Shown here: positions 44,078-56,000 of the stretch, one piece after another
Position numbering within the stretch: the first letter of the stretch is position 1
Layout: each line of letters begins with the position of its first letter
Assembly (NCBI GenBank): GCA_964019055.1
Contig: OZ025214.1
Span: 7,502,858-7,566,857, forward strand
From: Anthopleura xanthogrammica
Taxonomy: Eukaryota; Cnidaria; Anthozoa; Actiniaria; Actiniidae
DNA: 64,000 bases
Direction of reading: 5' to 3'
Program-made: the position numbers and the translations under genes
Notes under the pieces: model-generated
What the model was told of the DNA's origin: nothing
The model's database searches: none
What the model saw: the letters and a program-made list of their open reading frames with translations, nothing else

Positions 44078-45115
44078 GTTTATGTTTCTCTCCAAACGAG
44101 CTTATTGCGAGTGGCGTAGGGAGAGGAGAAGGCAAGACGGCTCATTTGTTGGAAAAAGCTGTGACTAAATTGTTCTCTCCTCTTGGGATTCCTGTGGATT
44201 TGGCGGGAATTTTTTCACCAAAACGCGCGCTCGCCCCGTCCCTTGAAAATCTCCAGGACTCTCGCTACGTCACGGTTTGCAGCTCAGCCCTGAGGAGAAG
44301 CAACAACGATTCCTCTGCTCACTGATAATATTATTCCAAGAAGAATCCATTGTTACTTGTATTGTAGTGTGATTAAAGTAATTTTGGTTTTCTCAACTCG
44401 TTTGTGAGCCATAAAGCAAGAGAAAGAAGAACCAGTGATCCTGACTGGTGGGTGGCTGCAAGGTGGGTCGGTACGTAGTATAGCAGGGTTAGGATCCCTA
44501 ATGTAACCTGAATCAAAGGAATTGTGTGAAGAGTGGATTAGTGAGGGACGAGTAAGGAAGGATGCAAGCAAAGTAACCAAAAAACACGGAAATATGCATG
44601 CAAACGAATATTTATTTAACCTGAATCAAAGGAATTATGAGATTAATGGATTGTGGAAACAGGGAAAGAAGCAAAGTAACTAACAAAAAAACTGAAATAT
44701 TCGAATAGATGAATAAATGAATCGCATATGTGTTGAGTTTGTTTCGGCTCTCTCTTGCCACGAGGGTTTTTCTCTCAACATGTGAGTTGAGTGTTGTATG
44801 TTGTAAATATAGAATGTAGTGTTTTAGTGCGTGTGAAGCAAACCTCACGGAAGAGCTTTATAAGCTTTTTTTGAGCATGATATCAAAAGTTATCAACACC
44901 AAGACAGTGTTATCTGCCAAAGCCGTAAGCTGAATGTTGTCAGCCAATCAGAGGCGCCTAGATATAGTGAGTAAAATGTACGATAAAAAAAAACAGGCTA
45001 ACTTACAATTCGCTCATACTTTTGACCAATCATAATACGAGAAAAACATCCAATCACAAAGCATGGCTTTACAGAGCGAAAAAAAGTCACTTTTAAATCC
45101 ATCACCACCACATAC
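44078..45115. other. between GPCR B and last found COX15 exon
   Basis: Contains a decayed copy of the GTGGCGTAGGGAG/CTCTCGCTACGTCAC repeat (44110-44275) and CTCTTGGGATTCCTGTGG, which recurs at 52279. I looked here for the missing last COX15 exon (expected motif H-Q-x-G-S) and did not find it. Confidence 0.45.
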
Positions 45116-48100
45116 CTGCAAACCAGCCATTCCTGCCATACAATTGACAGCCAAGCGAGCGCGTCCAGGAAGAGCGAGTGGTCTGGCCATGGCCCAGAGC
45201 ATAGTGACTGCAGCTACAACTGTGCTTCCCTGAAGAAAATATAACAAATACTTTGTTGTCGCTGTTACCAGATGTTCAAATTTTATCGGAAACACTTTGT
45301 TTTAGGGCCGTATCTTATAACGGTCACATTTCAATAAAGTTAGTCACCAAAAACCTACAAAGGTGAGACCGCTGAGGATCATTGGAAACATTTCATATTC
45401 AACAAGTAAAGCTTTTGATACGAAGAGCTAAGGACTCCCACAAAATATTTCAAGTCCATCGATCGTTATCAAGCGGTTAAAACATGTAATGGTCTACCCG
45501 TAATCCTTGCTGGTCTCAGTTTTTCAGCTTTCAAGGTGAATAACTTTATTGAAATAAGTATATATGATTATTTTAGTCCGCGAGGCTTTTACTTTGACCC
45601 GGGAAAGGAAATTATAAGGGAATGTATGGGGCACACAACAAGACTTCCTCTGCTTAATATACGATATTAATCGCAAAACGATATTTTCTTGGACGTTTTC
45701 AATAGAGCATATTCTTGCTTACAGAAGAGAACTAAATATTATTAATATAGTTATCAACTTTAAGGCGCGATTACACGGAGAAATTTTCTCTTCAACTTGT
45801 CTCCAAAGGCATTGCAACACAAGTTGCAAGAGGGTTTACAAGGTGCAACGGAGACGCAATCATTGCAAAAAGTAGAAACGAATTCTACTTTTTGCAACGA
45901 TTGCTGCAATTTGTGTCCGTGTAATCGCCCCGTTAGTTGCATAATTAATTATGTGCACCAAAAGATCGTCATTGATCTTCCTTTGAAGTTCGGAATAGCA
46001 ATGTTACAAATAGATTTCAGATTTTTATATCTTCATAAAGTAACGCATCTAATAAATTCTTACCAAAACCCGATGGTTAAACTGAACAGTTGTGGCGTTC
46101 TCAAAGAAGTTCCTCCACGTGGGTTGGTGTGCCAAGAGATCCGTTGGAATCCATCGATCAGCCATTTTAGGGTAAGAATTATACACAAGACCAGCGTCTA
46201 AACCTGCCACAAATGCACCTAAAAAAATAGGCAAAACTTAAAGTTTGGCTTAATTTTGCCTGAGGGCGGAGTGGGGATGGGGAAAAAAAAATGGTAAATA
46301 GGGTCTCTTGTGATATCAGATACTCCCAACAATGAGGGTACACACTCTCTTGGTTTTCATACCTGATACTGCAGTCAAAAACACTAGTCCCTTACATCCA
46401 TGAGCATACATGCGAAACTTTCGTATTTCCTTGGTTAATTCATACTGCCGAGAGACATAAAAACGTCGAAGATGAATTTAGTTATGGATAAACAAATAAT
46501 AAAGGCCTACGAATGGTTACGGATCAACTTGCACTTGAGTCTCGCCTCTTGAGTCTCGTGTTCGATTCCTGGACTCGGCATCACATGTGATTTGTTAGAG
46601 TTGTTTAGTCTCTTAGAGGCTTCAATTCTCCGGGTTCTCCGATTTTTCTCCCTTCACTAAACCTTAAAAGCTAAATGTGTAAATGTCTGTCAGTAGGTAT
46701 ACTTGTATAATAACTGGAACTCTGACTTAATTCAGTGAGCCTCTGACTGAAAAAAATACCAGAATAAATTCAGGCTTAGAACGGGAATCGAAGTTCCCAC
46801 GACCTTTGTAGAACCGGTGCCATGCTCCATAAATCGTATGCGGACCCATACAAGACCTCAGTCAGTACTCTGTGTGGCTTAGATAACTCAGTTGGTAGAG
46901 CATTGCACTGGTTATTATTAAAGCTAACAGCCACTGAAAAGATTTGATTTGTGAATTAGCTGTGCCCTGACTTAGATCAGCCCAGAGGTTGTTTCATGGT
47001 ACCGATAAAAATTGAAGGCTTTGAAAAGCTTGGGTTTACCTTTGGGTGTGGCATGAGTTGACACATTGCACACCACAGAAGGCCTGAGTAAAATACAAAA
47101 GCAGCAGAGAGATGTGAGGCCAGTCTGTACTGACTGACACGTGGAATGTCAGTCTTGCTGATTATTTCTTCATCCAAACCACTCTTAACCATGTACCATC
47201 CAAGTAAACCCTATGGAAAACAACCCAAAAATGTGCTTTAATCTCATGACAAAACACGTTAGAAGTTAGCCAGTTTCTCTGTTTATGCGACAGAACTAAT
47301 ACAGTGTTTAAAATAATTATTATTATAATAATAATTATTATAATTATAATCGACGTTTTACAGCCTCTCAAACCAACAAAGTTTCATGGTTTCATCATAG
47401 ATTTTATACCTTATGACGAAACTTTCACGACACTTAAATTTCGCAATTTTCACGAATGTCAGTGAAGAAATCGCGAAATCAAACTGTTGCAAAAAAGTGT
47501 CGCAGAAGTATTTCATACCATGTGTTATTCTCTTGAGCATAAGATTTATATTGAGTTGTATCCATATTCATGTTTCTTCTCATGCGCAACTGTCAATTGA
47601 AAAAAAGAAATGATGCTCTAGAAAATGACACGTGGTCTGAAATGGGAAAACATTACACCTAAGCTAAAAAGGTCTTGACTATTAGATTGACTGACCCAAA
47701 AGAAATAGAAGGATGCATGCATTAATCAGACACCCATGAGACAATAAAACTAACCTGGAAAATCAACAACCCTCCAAGAACTGCTGTTCTCAATTTCATG
47801 CCCTTGTTAAAATACCCTCTGGCCAGGAAGTAGCCAGCCGGAAGGAAGTAGACCAAACCAATAGCTCTACCCCACATGCGATGGAAGTATTCCATGTACC
47901 AAATACGCTTGAACTCATCCAATGACATCCCTTGATTTGAACTGTTTTCATTATAAAATCAACCCAATGAAAAAATGTCATGTTAATTTATTATAAGCTG
48001 ATTTTTGCTGAGGAAGGAAAGCCAGTCAGGACCAGAGAACTTGGAGAAAGACCCTCACAGAACAGGAGAGAATCAACAAGCAACTCTACTCAGATATGGC

Positions 48101-51100
48101 ACAGAGTCTGGCAGGAGTCAAACCGGGGCTGCACTGGTGAGAAGTGATGGGTGAGGTGGGGGATTAACAGCCCACACCTCCTGTGCTTATGGTATTGGAT
48201 AAATAGATTATATATAGACCAAAAGCAAATATGGACCCCTTCATTAGTTTTCATAAGTTTTTTGAATTTATATTTTAATGAAGCACTACATTAAAAATAA
48301 ATTATACATTAGAATGATATCAACAAAGTTTTTTTTCAACATATTTTTTCTCTGTGCTCTCTTCAAGAAAAAATATGTTTAAAAAAAACTTGTTCATTCT
48401 AATCATTCTATCATTCTAATCTAGAGTTAGACAGTTTAAGGGAAAAAATAAATAAATTCTTGAGAAGTTATGAGAATTTGAAAAAGAACGAGGCTCTTCG
48501 GTCCTAAATTGTCTGAACATATACAAATCTCTGTTAGTAATTTTGATTCCAAATAACTTTACTGGAATTATATTTTATAGCATTATTAAACTAAATTTCC
48601 AAAATAAATATTCCTTCTTGCTCTTTATGAGAGTGGTGGTTATTTAGCAGTTATACGCCGAAGGCGAAGTGATTATCGATGAATATTTACCGAGCGGCGA
48701 GTCTTCGAGCTGCGAGGTAAATATTCATCGATAATCACTGAGCCTGAGGTGAATAATTGTTTTAGTATAAATAAAAAGGTGATTATTTCAAAAAAGAAAG
48801 AAGAAAACAACATTGAAAGTGAAAATATTTTATTTTTTAAAAGCGCGACGGTCACGCTGACAGCCATTTTGTCCGAAAAGGTGATTATCGGCTGATAATC
48901 CGAGATAGAAAACCAATCAGAGCGCGCGATTTTGTATAATCACCTTTGTATTTATACTAATTTCAAATATTATTTTTTATTTCTGAAAGTCAAAGGCAGC
49001 CATATTTTGCATGATGATCTACAATAGTCCCCTTCACAGTTCCCTACACCATCTTGAAAGGTAGCCATGTCTTTGCATTGAAGTGAGACATGAGGTGACT
49101 TTGCAATGATAGCTGAGACATGTGAACAATTGTTCAGGGTGTTTAAATAGGTCTCTATCGTTGCAAGGTCACCTCATGTCTCTCTTTGATGTATTAGCAT
49201 GGCTACAGTACCTTTCAAGATGGCGCAGGAAACTGTGAAGGGAGCTGTTATGCTTTTCAACTTACATTTTGTATTCTGGGAATTCCTGGTACTTTTTGAA
49301 TTCTTCTTCCCACTGCTGTTGTGTAGTGGGAGGTTTCATTCCTTTGATGAGATTCCAGTCTACCATAGACAGACCTGACTCTGTTAGTCTTGTGACTCCA
49401 CCAAGAATCACCATGGAAAAGGTCATACCAGAACATGCTAGCAACCAGTATCCTGACAACGAACAATGAAAAAAACTGTCAATATGTAATGATGGAAAAA
49501 TATATAACAGATTGAGTGATCTAGCTGGGGTTACAAACAACACCATATAAGGCATGATGATCAAAAGATATTTGTACCAAAGCTAGTCAGATCTATACTA
49601 GCCTGCACAATGTACAACCAGTATCCTGATACAGAAGAATGGATTATTCAGGAGAAAATTAATATGCTATGCATAGATGTAAAATCACTAGGCATTTTCT
49701 GAATTGCACTCGTCTATATCAGTGTTTTCAAAACTAAAGTCTTAGAGTAGAAGTTGCATCAAGTACATGGAGTAGGGGTTGCAAACCCTGAAGCTTTCTT
49801 CTTTTCTTTTTTAAAATGTCTATAAAAACCTCTTTGCTTTGCAAAACATTCTCATTGCAATTAAAAAATGGTACCGGTATTTAAGATTAAGTATCAAGAA
49901 AGCAGGGTACTAAACTGCTGCACAAACCTGTAATTTTTCTGGCTCTTGGTGTTTCAGCAAAAGGTATAATTGTAGATGACTCTGTTGTCAAAGTCTTCTT
50001 CAACAAACCACCAGTTCTTGATTTCAACTATGAAAAAAATTTGGTTTATATTTAGTTAACTGATATAAAGATTGATCCTCTATTTAGAGTAGGATGAAAT
50101 GTGCTGTGTTTTTACAGCTCCATAGTTGGTCCATGCATTGACCAACTTTCAGCTACAGTACATATTTATAGCTCCCACATTGACTTCTATAGCTGAGAGA
50201 AAACCTGGAGAACCTAGAGAAAATCCCTGATGGCAAAAGTGCCATCTATTATATTTCTGACTGCATGGTGGCAGTGAAAAAACAAATTCCAGTGGGCATG
50301 CAACCACAGTAGTAATAAAGAGTCTGCATAATATTAAAAGTTGCAGTAAAAGAAAACCAAACATTATGTGCCTCAGGCAATTCAATGTCTAAATACTCAC
50401 AGATAAAGCACTTTTTCTCAGTGACTGCCATAATGATGTACCACTTAACTTTGTATTGGTAAAATTTCTTGAAGCACATCCAACCCTTTGGGCAAAGAAG
50501 GGCTGAAAAAATAAAACATAGAAAATATCTCAAAATTACTACAGGCTGGGGTCAAAATATTTGCAATATAAGACAATAGGTATCCACCAAGCTATTAATT
50601 AGACCCCTTTGCATGTGACATCAAAGCAGCTCAATTTGGAAGACAAAACAAAAGAATTTCAATCTCCTGAGAATTGGAACCTATTGTTTTGTCCTCCAAA
50701 TTGAGCTGCATTCCGACGTGCTGCAAGGGGTCTATATGACCTATCTAAAGGGACTTCAGATAGGGAGGGGCTTGGAAAACTATAGCTTTACCAAATTTTG
50801 CTATACCTATTTTTCATTTTGAAACCTTGAATACATACTAGTCTACTATAATTTAAAATCTAACTCATGACAACAATTTAATGGGGTGACTTGTAATGTC
50901 CTAGCAGTAGACCCGGCCAGGAGGGGGGGAGGGGTATCAATATACCAATAAACCCAATTTTTTTCTCTTTAAGATACCAATATTTGCCAAAATGCCAAAC
51001 CAATTAAATGAAAAAAAAAGAAAATTCTACTCTGTAATACTGAATACCCCAAAAAATCAAAATATCATCAGAAATACTGTATATCAGGGTTAAAAATGCT

Positions 51101-51961
51101 CTGAAACCCAAAAAATCCCTGGCCGGGTCTGAAGCAGTAACCTAGCTAGTGAACGTGCTGTGACTGCTTAAAATCATCATATTGTTAATTTTGTACATGA
51201 CCATGTGTAACTTCAAAGTCATACCAAAGGTACTCTATGTGTGCGTAAATGTAAAATTGCCATAACAGTAGTATCTGCCACCTGTCTTATGTCATTGCTC
51301 TTTTAAAATGGTTCTATGACCCAGACAGCTCGGCAAATTTTTTCCTGTTTTGGCTTCTGTCCATCAAACTTACAACACCCTGAGTTAGTGATTTTTTTGA
51401 TTGACAGAAGCCAACACCCAGACTGGAAATTTTCACAGAAACATGTGAATGTAAAATCAAAGGAAAAGACCACAGTTTAAAAATAGTCAATCCTATACAG
51501 AAAAGGTCAGCAAAGCTTCTAGCTGTAATGACAACTCTTTGGGATACCTTAAATTGTACTACAATTACATATTTTATTAATTATTTTAATCACAGCTCTG
51601 CAAATTTATACGAAACCTAAGCTGTGAAACTTCAATTTACTCTGCTGGGCTTCCTGTGCTTGAGGAACGTAAAATTCTCACCAGGAAAAAATAAAAAAAA
51701 GGCCTTAGTTTTAGATTTTTGAGAATAAAAAACAGTTATCTTTAATCATTCCATGTTGTTTTTCCCAAAAGGTGTTTTTATGCTGTCAAAAAACCTTGTC
51801 TCGTTCAGCAAGAGTCGTGTTTGAAAGCTCACGACTTTGATCGCATGGGTTTTATTTGGCAAAAAGTAAGAATTTATTTAAAAAATAAGTTTACCTACCA
51901 CTTGTCGAAGGAAAGAGCTTGAAGCTTGACAACTAAGAAGCATAGCACGTCCACCAAGCAT
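45116..51961 (-). CDS. COX15: COX15 heme A synthase (nine exons; C-terminal exon not found)
   Basis: COX15 oxidises heme O to heme A in the inner mitochondrial membrane for cytochrome c oxidase assembly. Exons: 51899-51961 (ATG), 50401-50502, 49928-50027, 49266-49452, 47755-47941, 47040-47210, 46363-46444, 46064-46218, 45116-45229; all junctions keep phase (387 residues). Residues 1 to about 85 are rich in Ser, Thr, Arg and Lys, like a mitochondrial presequence. Then come [28 protein letters not shown] (with a heme-ligating His), [42 protein letters not shown] and FNHRVL. The other family histidines are thus present up to the sixth to seventh membrane helix. The last ~45 residues (consensus ending with a H-Q-x-G-S helix) are not encoded before 44078 in any way I can see. 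They may lie beyond the GPCR genes or be lost. Start codon chosen because the downstream ATG would remove most of the presequence. Confidence 0.93.
45315..45566. mobile_element. MITE family B, copy 2
   Basis: Left end TTTCAATAAAGTTAGTCACC, inverse at right ending CTTTATTGAAATAAGTATA. The internal AGACCGCTGAGGATCATTGG and AAGCGGTTAAAACATGTAA match the copy at 2272. It lies in the last visible COX15 intron. Confidence 0.75.
45616..45720. repeat. dispersed repeat GGGAATGTATGGGGCACACA
   Basis: Third copy of the repeat at 30966 and 35856, more diverged, in a COX15 intron. Confidence 0.6.
46510..46700 (+). repeat. SINE fragment
   Basis: CTCGTGTTCGATTCCTGGAC followed by CGGCATCACATGTGA and TTAGTCTCTTAGAGGCTTC. 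This is the box B and body of the 11601-type SINE, without its 5' half. COX15 intron. Confidence 0.6.
46770..46915. repeat. two divergent tRNA-like fragments
   Basis: On the minus strand 46780-46845 reads GAGCATGGCACCGGTTCTAC and GAACTTCGATTCCCGTTC. On the plus strand 46871-46915 reads TAACTCAGTTGGTAGAGCAT and TGCACTGG. They look like the two halves of one SINE head rearranged in opposite orientations. COX15 intron. Confidence 0.5.
47617..47659. mobile_element. single end of MITE family C
   Basis: GAAAATGACACGTGGTCTGA and AATGGGAAAACATTACACC match the right arm of the element at 4881-5056. No second arm lies nearby. COX15 intron. Confidence 0.7.
48005..48185 (-). repeat. tRNA-derived SINE, decayed (antisense)
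   Basis: Carries the reverse of the 11601 SINE body (GAGAGAATCAACAAGCAACT, CTACTCAGATATGGCAC) and a degraded head ending CACCTCCTGTGCTTA. COX15 intron. Confidence 0.65.
48636..48968. mobile_element. inverted-repeat element with AAGGTGATTAT/ATAATCACCTT ends
   Basis: AGTATAAATAAAAAGGTGAT is answered by ATCACCTTTGTATTTATACT 190 bp later. Beside it, a separate hairpin GATTATCGATGAATATTTAC / GTAAATATTCATCGATAATC occupies 48671-48738. COX15 intron. Confidence 0.75.
49024..49250. mobile_element. full-length hairpin MITE
   Basis: Left AGTCCCCTTCACAGTTCCCT and right inverse CTGTGAAGGGAGCT. Further pairs are CCATCTTGAAAGGTAGCCAT with ATGGCTACAGTACCTTTCAA, and GAGACATGAGGTGAC with GTCACCTCATGTCTC. It ends 16 bp from the donor side of COX15 exon 49266-49452. 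Confidence 0.82.
50600..50735. mobile_element. MITE family A, copy 6
   Basis: Starts TAGACCCCTTTGCATGTGAC and ends ACGTGCTGCAAGGGGTCTAT; well preserved core. COX15 intron 1. The remainder of this intron is AT-rich and has one more hairpin at 51335-51432. Confidence 0.85.
51335..51432. mobile_element. short hairpin element
   Basis: GTTTTGGCTTCTGTCCATCAA and the inverse TTGATTGACAGAAGCCAACA flank a 25-bp loop. Outer parts AAATTTTTTCC and GGAAATTTTC also pair. COX15 intron 1. Confidence 0.6.
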
Positions 51962-53038
51962 TTTTAAACTGTTTGATTTTGTTAAGAACGGTTTTTCATG
52001 CTTCGAGACTCGAATGATTCGACTTTGTTATGTAATGCCAGGGAGAGCCTGGGAAGGAGTAGGTGCCTAATTCATGTCATAACATACAAAGCGTCTACAG
52101 TATAGATTTTGAAACAAGGGAATCTTTAAATCTTTTGAAATAAGGGTCTCTTGTAACAGTTTTAATTTTCATACATTGCTTTTGACAATAAAATCATAAT
52201 TTCCATCAAATTTTATGTTATTCCATAGGGGGATAACAGAAAAGCACTTCAAAAAAACGGTTCAATCCAGGGTTTATACTCTTGGGATTCCTGTGGTCTT
52301 GGCGGGAACTTGGCGCGTATGCCGGCTGGCTGGTTGGGAACTACGTCAGGCCAAATGAATAATTTTTGGTTGCAAATCCCCTAGATCATTTAGATTCTAC
52401 ATTTACTGAGTTTTCTAAAACATATACCTTATTTGGGTTTAGTTGGTTCGAAGCAACACGACTGACGCCAGTTAAACTCAGAGTTAACTAGGGGGTAGCG
52501 TGTAAGAATGGTTAAACGTAGAATGCAAAGCAGGTTCTCGACCTCCTTCCCCCGGCCCCCCTTCCTCGTGCCTTTCTGTCCTTCACATCGATCTACACCT
52601 ATTTCAAAAAGGTTGTCCCAGCTGAAAGCAACACGCAACAACCCAAGAGGGCAATGAACATCTGTCTTTTACTCCTTATCATATCATTTTAGTCGTTTTG
52701 TAAGCGGTAGGCTGCAACTTTTTCGATTCTTTAAGAGTTGTAGCGAATCTTCAGCTAATTAACGCATTGTTTGCAGGTGGTCTTGGCTTGTTGCTTGTTG
52801 CTTGTTGCTTTCGGCTGCGACAACCTTTATTGAAATAGCTGTGTATGATATATATGAATAATATACAGCCCATATAAGTTGGTGCTGCTTGGTATGATAT
52901 CCATGTTTCACAAGATTGTTCGTGTCTTGGTAAACTGCGGCACGGTACAAAATTAAAATGAGACTGAGTTTAGTGTAGCGAAACTTGCAGTGCTCAGCGT
53001 TTCATCATACAGCGTTTCGTCTTAAACAGGATTTTGGT
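51962..53038. other. COX15 upstream region
   Basis: Holds the COX15 promoter (no clear TATA box), the repeat motif CTTGGGATTCCTGTGG at 52282, and a MITE at 52594-52845. An open minus-strand stretch at 52429-52641 overlaps the MITE end and is not called a gene. Confidence 0.4.
52594..52845. mobile_element. MITE with TACACCTATTTCAAAAAGG ends
   Basis: Left TACACCTATTTCAAAAAGGT then CAGCTGAAAGCAACACGCAA; right TTGCTTGTTGCTTTCGGCTG then ACAACCTTTATTGAAATAGC. TIRs are about 50 bp. The end motif also occurs singly at 16727 and 56508. Confidence 0.75.
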
Positions 53039-56000
53039 TCAATTAGGGGTCAGGATGTTTGGCTCCCAGGGGAAAATGCCATCATAACGTACCATGCAGT
53101 CAAAGCGTCCTCCCGGATTCAAATCATCTAAAACAATCGGTGTAATTTCATCATCTGATCATATCTTTTAATAACATTTAGAAAATCAACAGCCCTTCTT
53201 TTTCATAGCCGTGAAAGCGAACTTAAATTAAAAAGTTTCCCCGCCACGCGTCGGGTCCCGTCGATCGAAACATGGCACTGAAAGATTCATGCTACTTGAC
53301 ATGATCCATTTAAATTCAATCAAGTCTTCTTAAACTTGCACCCTCGCAACCGACAAAAATAATAACAGAGAAGCAGCAGATTGAGAGCTTTACTGCTACT
53401 GAATAGAATTAAGCCGTTACTGAAAACACTAGGAAAAACATCACTATAGGTTGACGCTGGTAGGATAAGTGGACACAACTGACTTAACTGAAGCAAAGGT
53501 GCACTAGAACTTACTTCAAACAGATACAGATCTCAATCTGATATTTCTTTTTTCAAATTTGCTATGAGCCTTCAGACTTTCATTGAAAACTAGAAAGTTT
53601 TTATAATTTGTAAAGTTAGACGTGACTCAACCTCAATTCATTTGGCAGAGGATTTGAAAGTAATTGATTAAGACTCGAATGAATTGAATGAAATACTCAG
53701 TTAATAAAATCCATCTGTGTGCTTTACCATCGTTATTAATATCTCCATGCATTAATGTCAACAGAGCAAGAGCTCGCAATTAAAATGGTGTCTAAGATTC
53801 GTGGATAATTCAAAGAACTAATGCTAAAAGAAGGACAACTTTATTGGGTACAAATAGCTTTCCCGCGTTACGCCGCTTGTGTGTACTCGAATCACAAGGT
53901 TTGAAGAAATGTTCATCTTGCAAGGGTAAGGACATGTCAAATGAAAAGCAAATTCTTATCAAACTTCTTTGAAAAGATTATTGGTTTTGTTAATATTGAT
54001 TGCAAGCAGTTTTCATCTTAGCAAACATCATAACCACAAATGCTATCTTCCATGACATCTTTGTATTTACCATTTGTAAACCCGTTATAGCCGAAGACTT
54101 GATGATAGCTGTGAACTGAGATGTTGAACCTTGAATCGGTACGTCACCTATGCCGTTGTCAAAGTAACTCATTGCAATTTAGCGATGGAAGTATAAACGT
54201 TACCATGGATCATTGCTCGGCAGTTCTGGTACTCTAACCATTCAGTACCATATTCCAGCTTTCAATTTATCTTTTTTTTTTTTTTACGGTTGATTATTTA
54301 CGAAACTAAATATGAGTGACATCCAGATCTAATATAAATTGCTATAATATTATGTCTACAGTACTGGAGTCGATTGGCCATGGTTTGCGACACCATATTT
54401 TGTATTTACACACAGGATTTCATTAGTCCCAGTTCAAACAAGTTTATGTACTTTTTATTTCAATTTTTTTTTCTCCAAAATTATCTCTCTTCCTTTTTCT
54501 CACTTTTCCTTTCCTATTGAGTGAGCCGTTTAAGAAGAATATTCAGCTTTTGTTGACCTTGTTGAAGCTATAAAAGCGCCTTTCTTTTTTGTCTCTGGTG
54601 TCATCCATCATTATACGTCAATATTCAACATGTTTTAATAATCAACAGGGCTATGAATCATAGCTGCAGCTGCCACAGCTTATATACACGGGTTTTATAA
54701 ATGTGACCATCAATATCTGCTCCAGCTCCTACGGCTCGTACAATCTTTGAACGTTGTTAATCTCAGCGTTAGGATGAGCATTTAGTAAAACTCTCGGTCT
54801 TATTCGCAAACTTCAAAACTCAGAATGAACACTAATGCCTCAGTCAATACAAGTGGATCACCTAGAAGCTGTTACTTTCTGTTTGTGACATTTGACCATG
54901 TTAAATACATCGGATGGACGTTCATAGTATCATGCACTATGAACTCCCTTCTTGCTATCCCAGCAACGCTTGGCAATGCTGTGGTCCTCATTACTATCTT
55001 GAAGAACCCAAGTCTTCACACTCCTTCAAATTGTCTTTTATTCAGTTTGGCGGTTTCTGACCTTGGGGTTGGCCTCATCGTTCAACCTTTGAGTGTCGTG
55101 TACAAAATTAGCGAAATGGAAGAGCACTTTCAGTCATATTGCATAGCTGGTGTGGGAAGCGAGGTTTTGGCGTTTACGTTTACGGCGACTGCATTTATGA
55201 CAATAGCAGCCATTTCTGTCGACCGTTACCTTGCCATACACTTACATCTACGATACCAAGAGCTTGTTCCAGTTAGTCGAGTGATAAAAGTGGTGATTTC
55301 TCTGTGGATATTCGGCTTGCTGTTTTCTGTTAGCAGGCTGTTTTGTTCTGGTAATTGCCAGTCTCTGGTCATTGCCCTTGCATCAGTATTTTCGTTTTTT
55401 TTATTGATGATAGTTTTCAGTTACATCAAGATTGGTCAAACAGTTCGCAGGCATGTCATACAAATAAACCCAGCGAACACAGGCGATCCTCTTCATAACA
55501 GAATCCTGAGTTGTGTTAACATGTCCCAAATGAAAAAAACAGTCATTACAATGCTATACGTTGTAGGTACATATGTGCTATGCTTTGTGCCCTATATGAT
55601 AGCACTGGCAGTCTGCGTTCTTCTCGAATGGGACCCCTTTTCTCGTGGTTTCCTCAACGTCGTCTTTCCAATTGTGTTCTTAAACTCTTCTCTCAATCCT
55701 CTAATATACTGCTGTAGAATAAGGAACATGCGACACTTGGCAAAGGCGACCGTTTTGAAGATGGCTGGCGTTAAAAGTTCTGTCAACAGTAACTCTTCAC
55801 AAAAATTGCACAACTGAGCATTGTTAAATAGCCTGCTGACATTTGCAGATGAGTACATGCGTGGCACCCTGCACAAGTATTGGACAAATGAACAAAAACT
55901 TAAAGAGCATATAAGCTCTATAGGGTGGCTTCTTTGTTTGAAAGCCCTTATAAAATGAATAAGAATGGCGTTTACTATCCTTTGATATCTCTTTTCGTTG

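Noticed and set aside
40723..44168. Repeated open frame MHHIYYPQISVNVKYF at 40723 and 43905 as duplicate genes
   Set aside because: Both lie in the duplicated GPCR 3' flank; identity is explained by the recent DNA duplication and no family is recognised.
52429..52641. Minus-strand 70-residue open stretch
   Set aside because: It overlaps the terminal repeat of the MITE at 52594 and has no supporting signals.
53990..54172. Minus-strand peptide starting MSYFDNGIGDVPIQG as an exon of the tentative gene
   Set aside because: With the available acceptor its phase does not fit the neighbouring candidate exons without a stop, and no homology is recognised.
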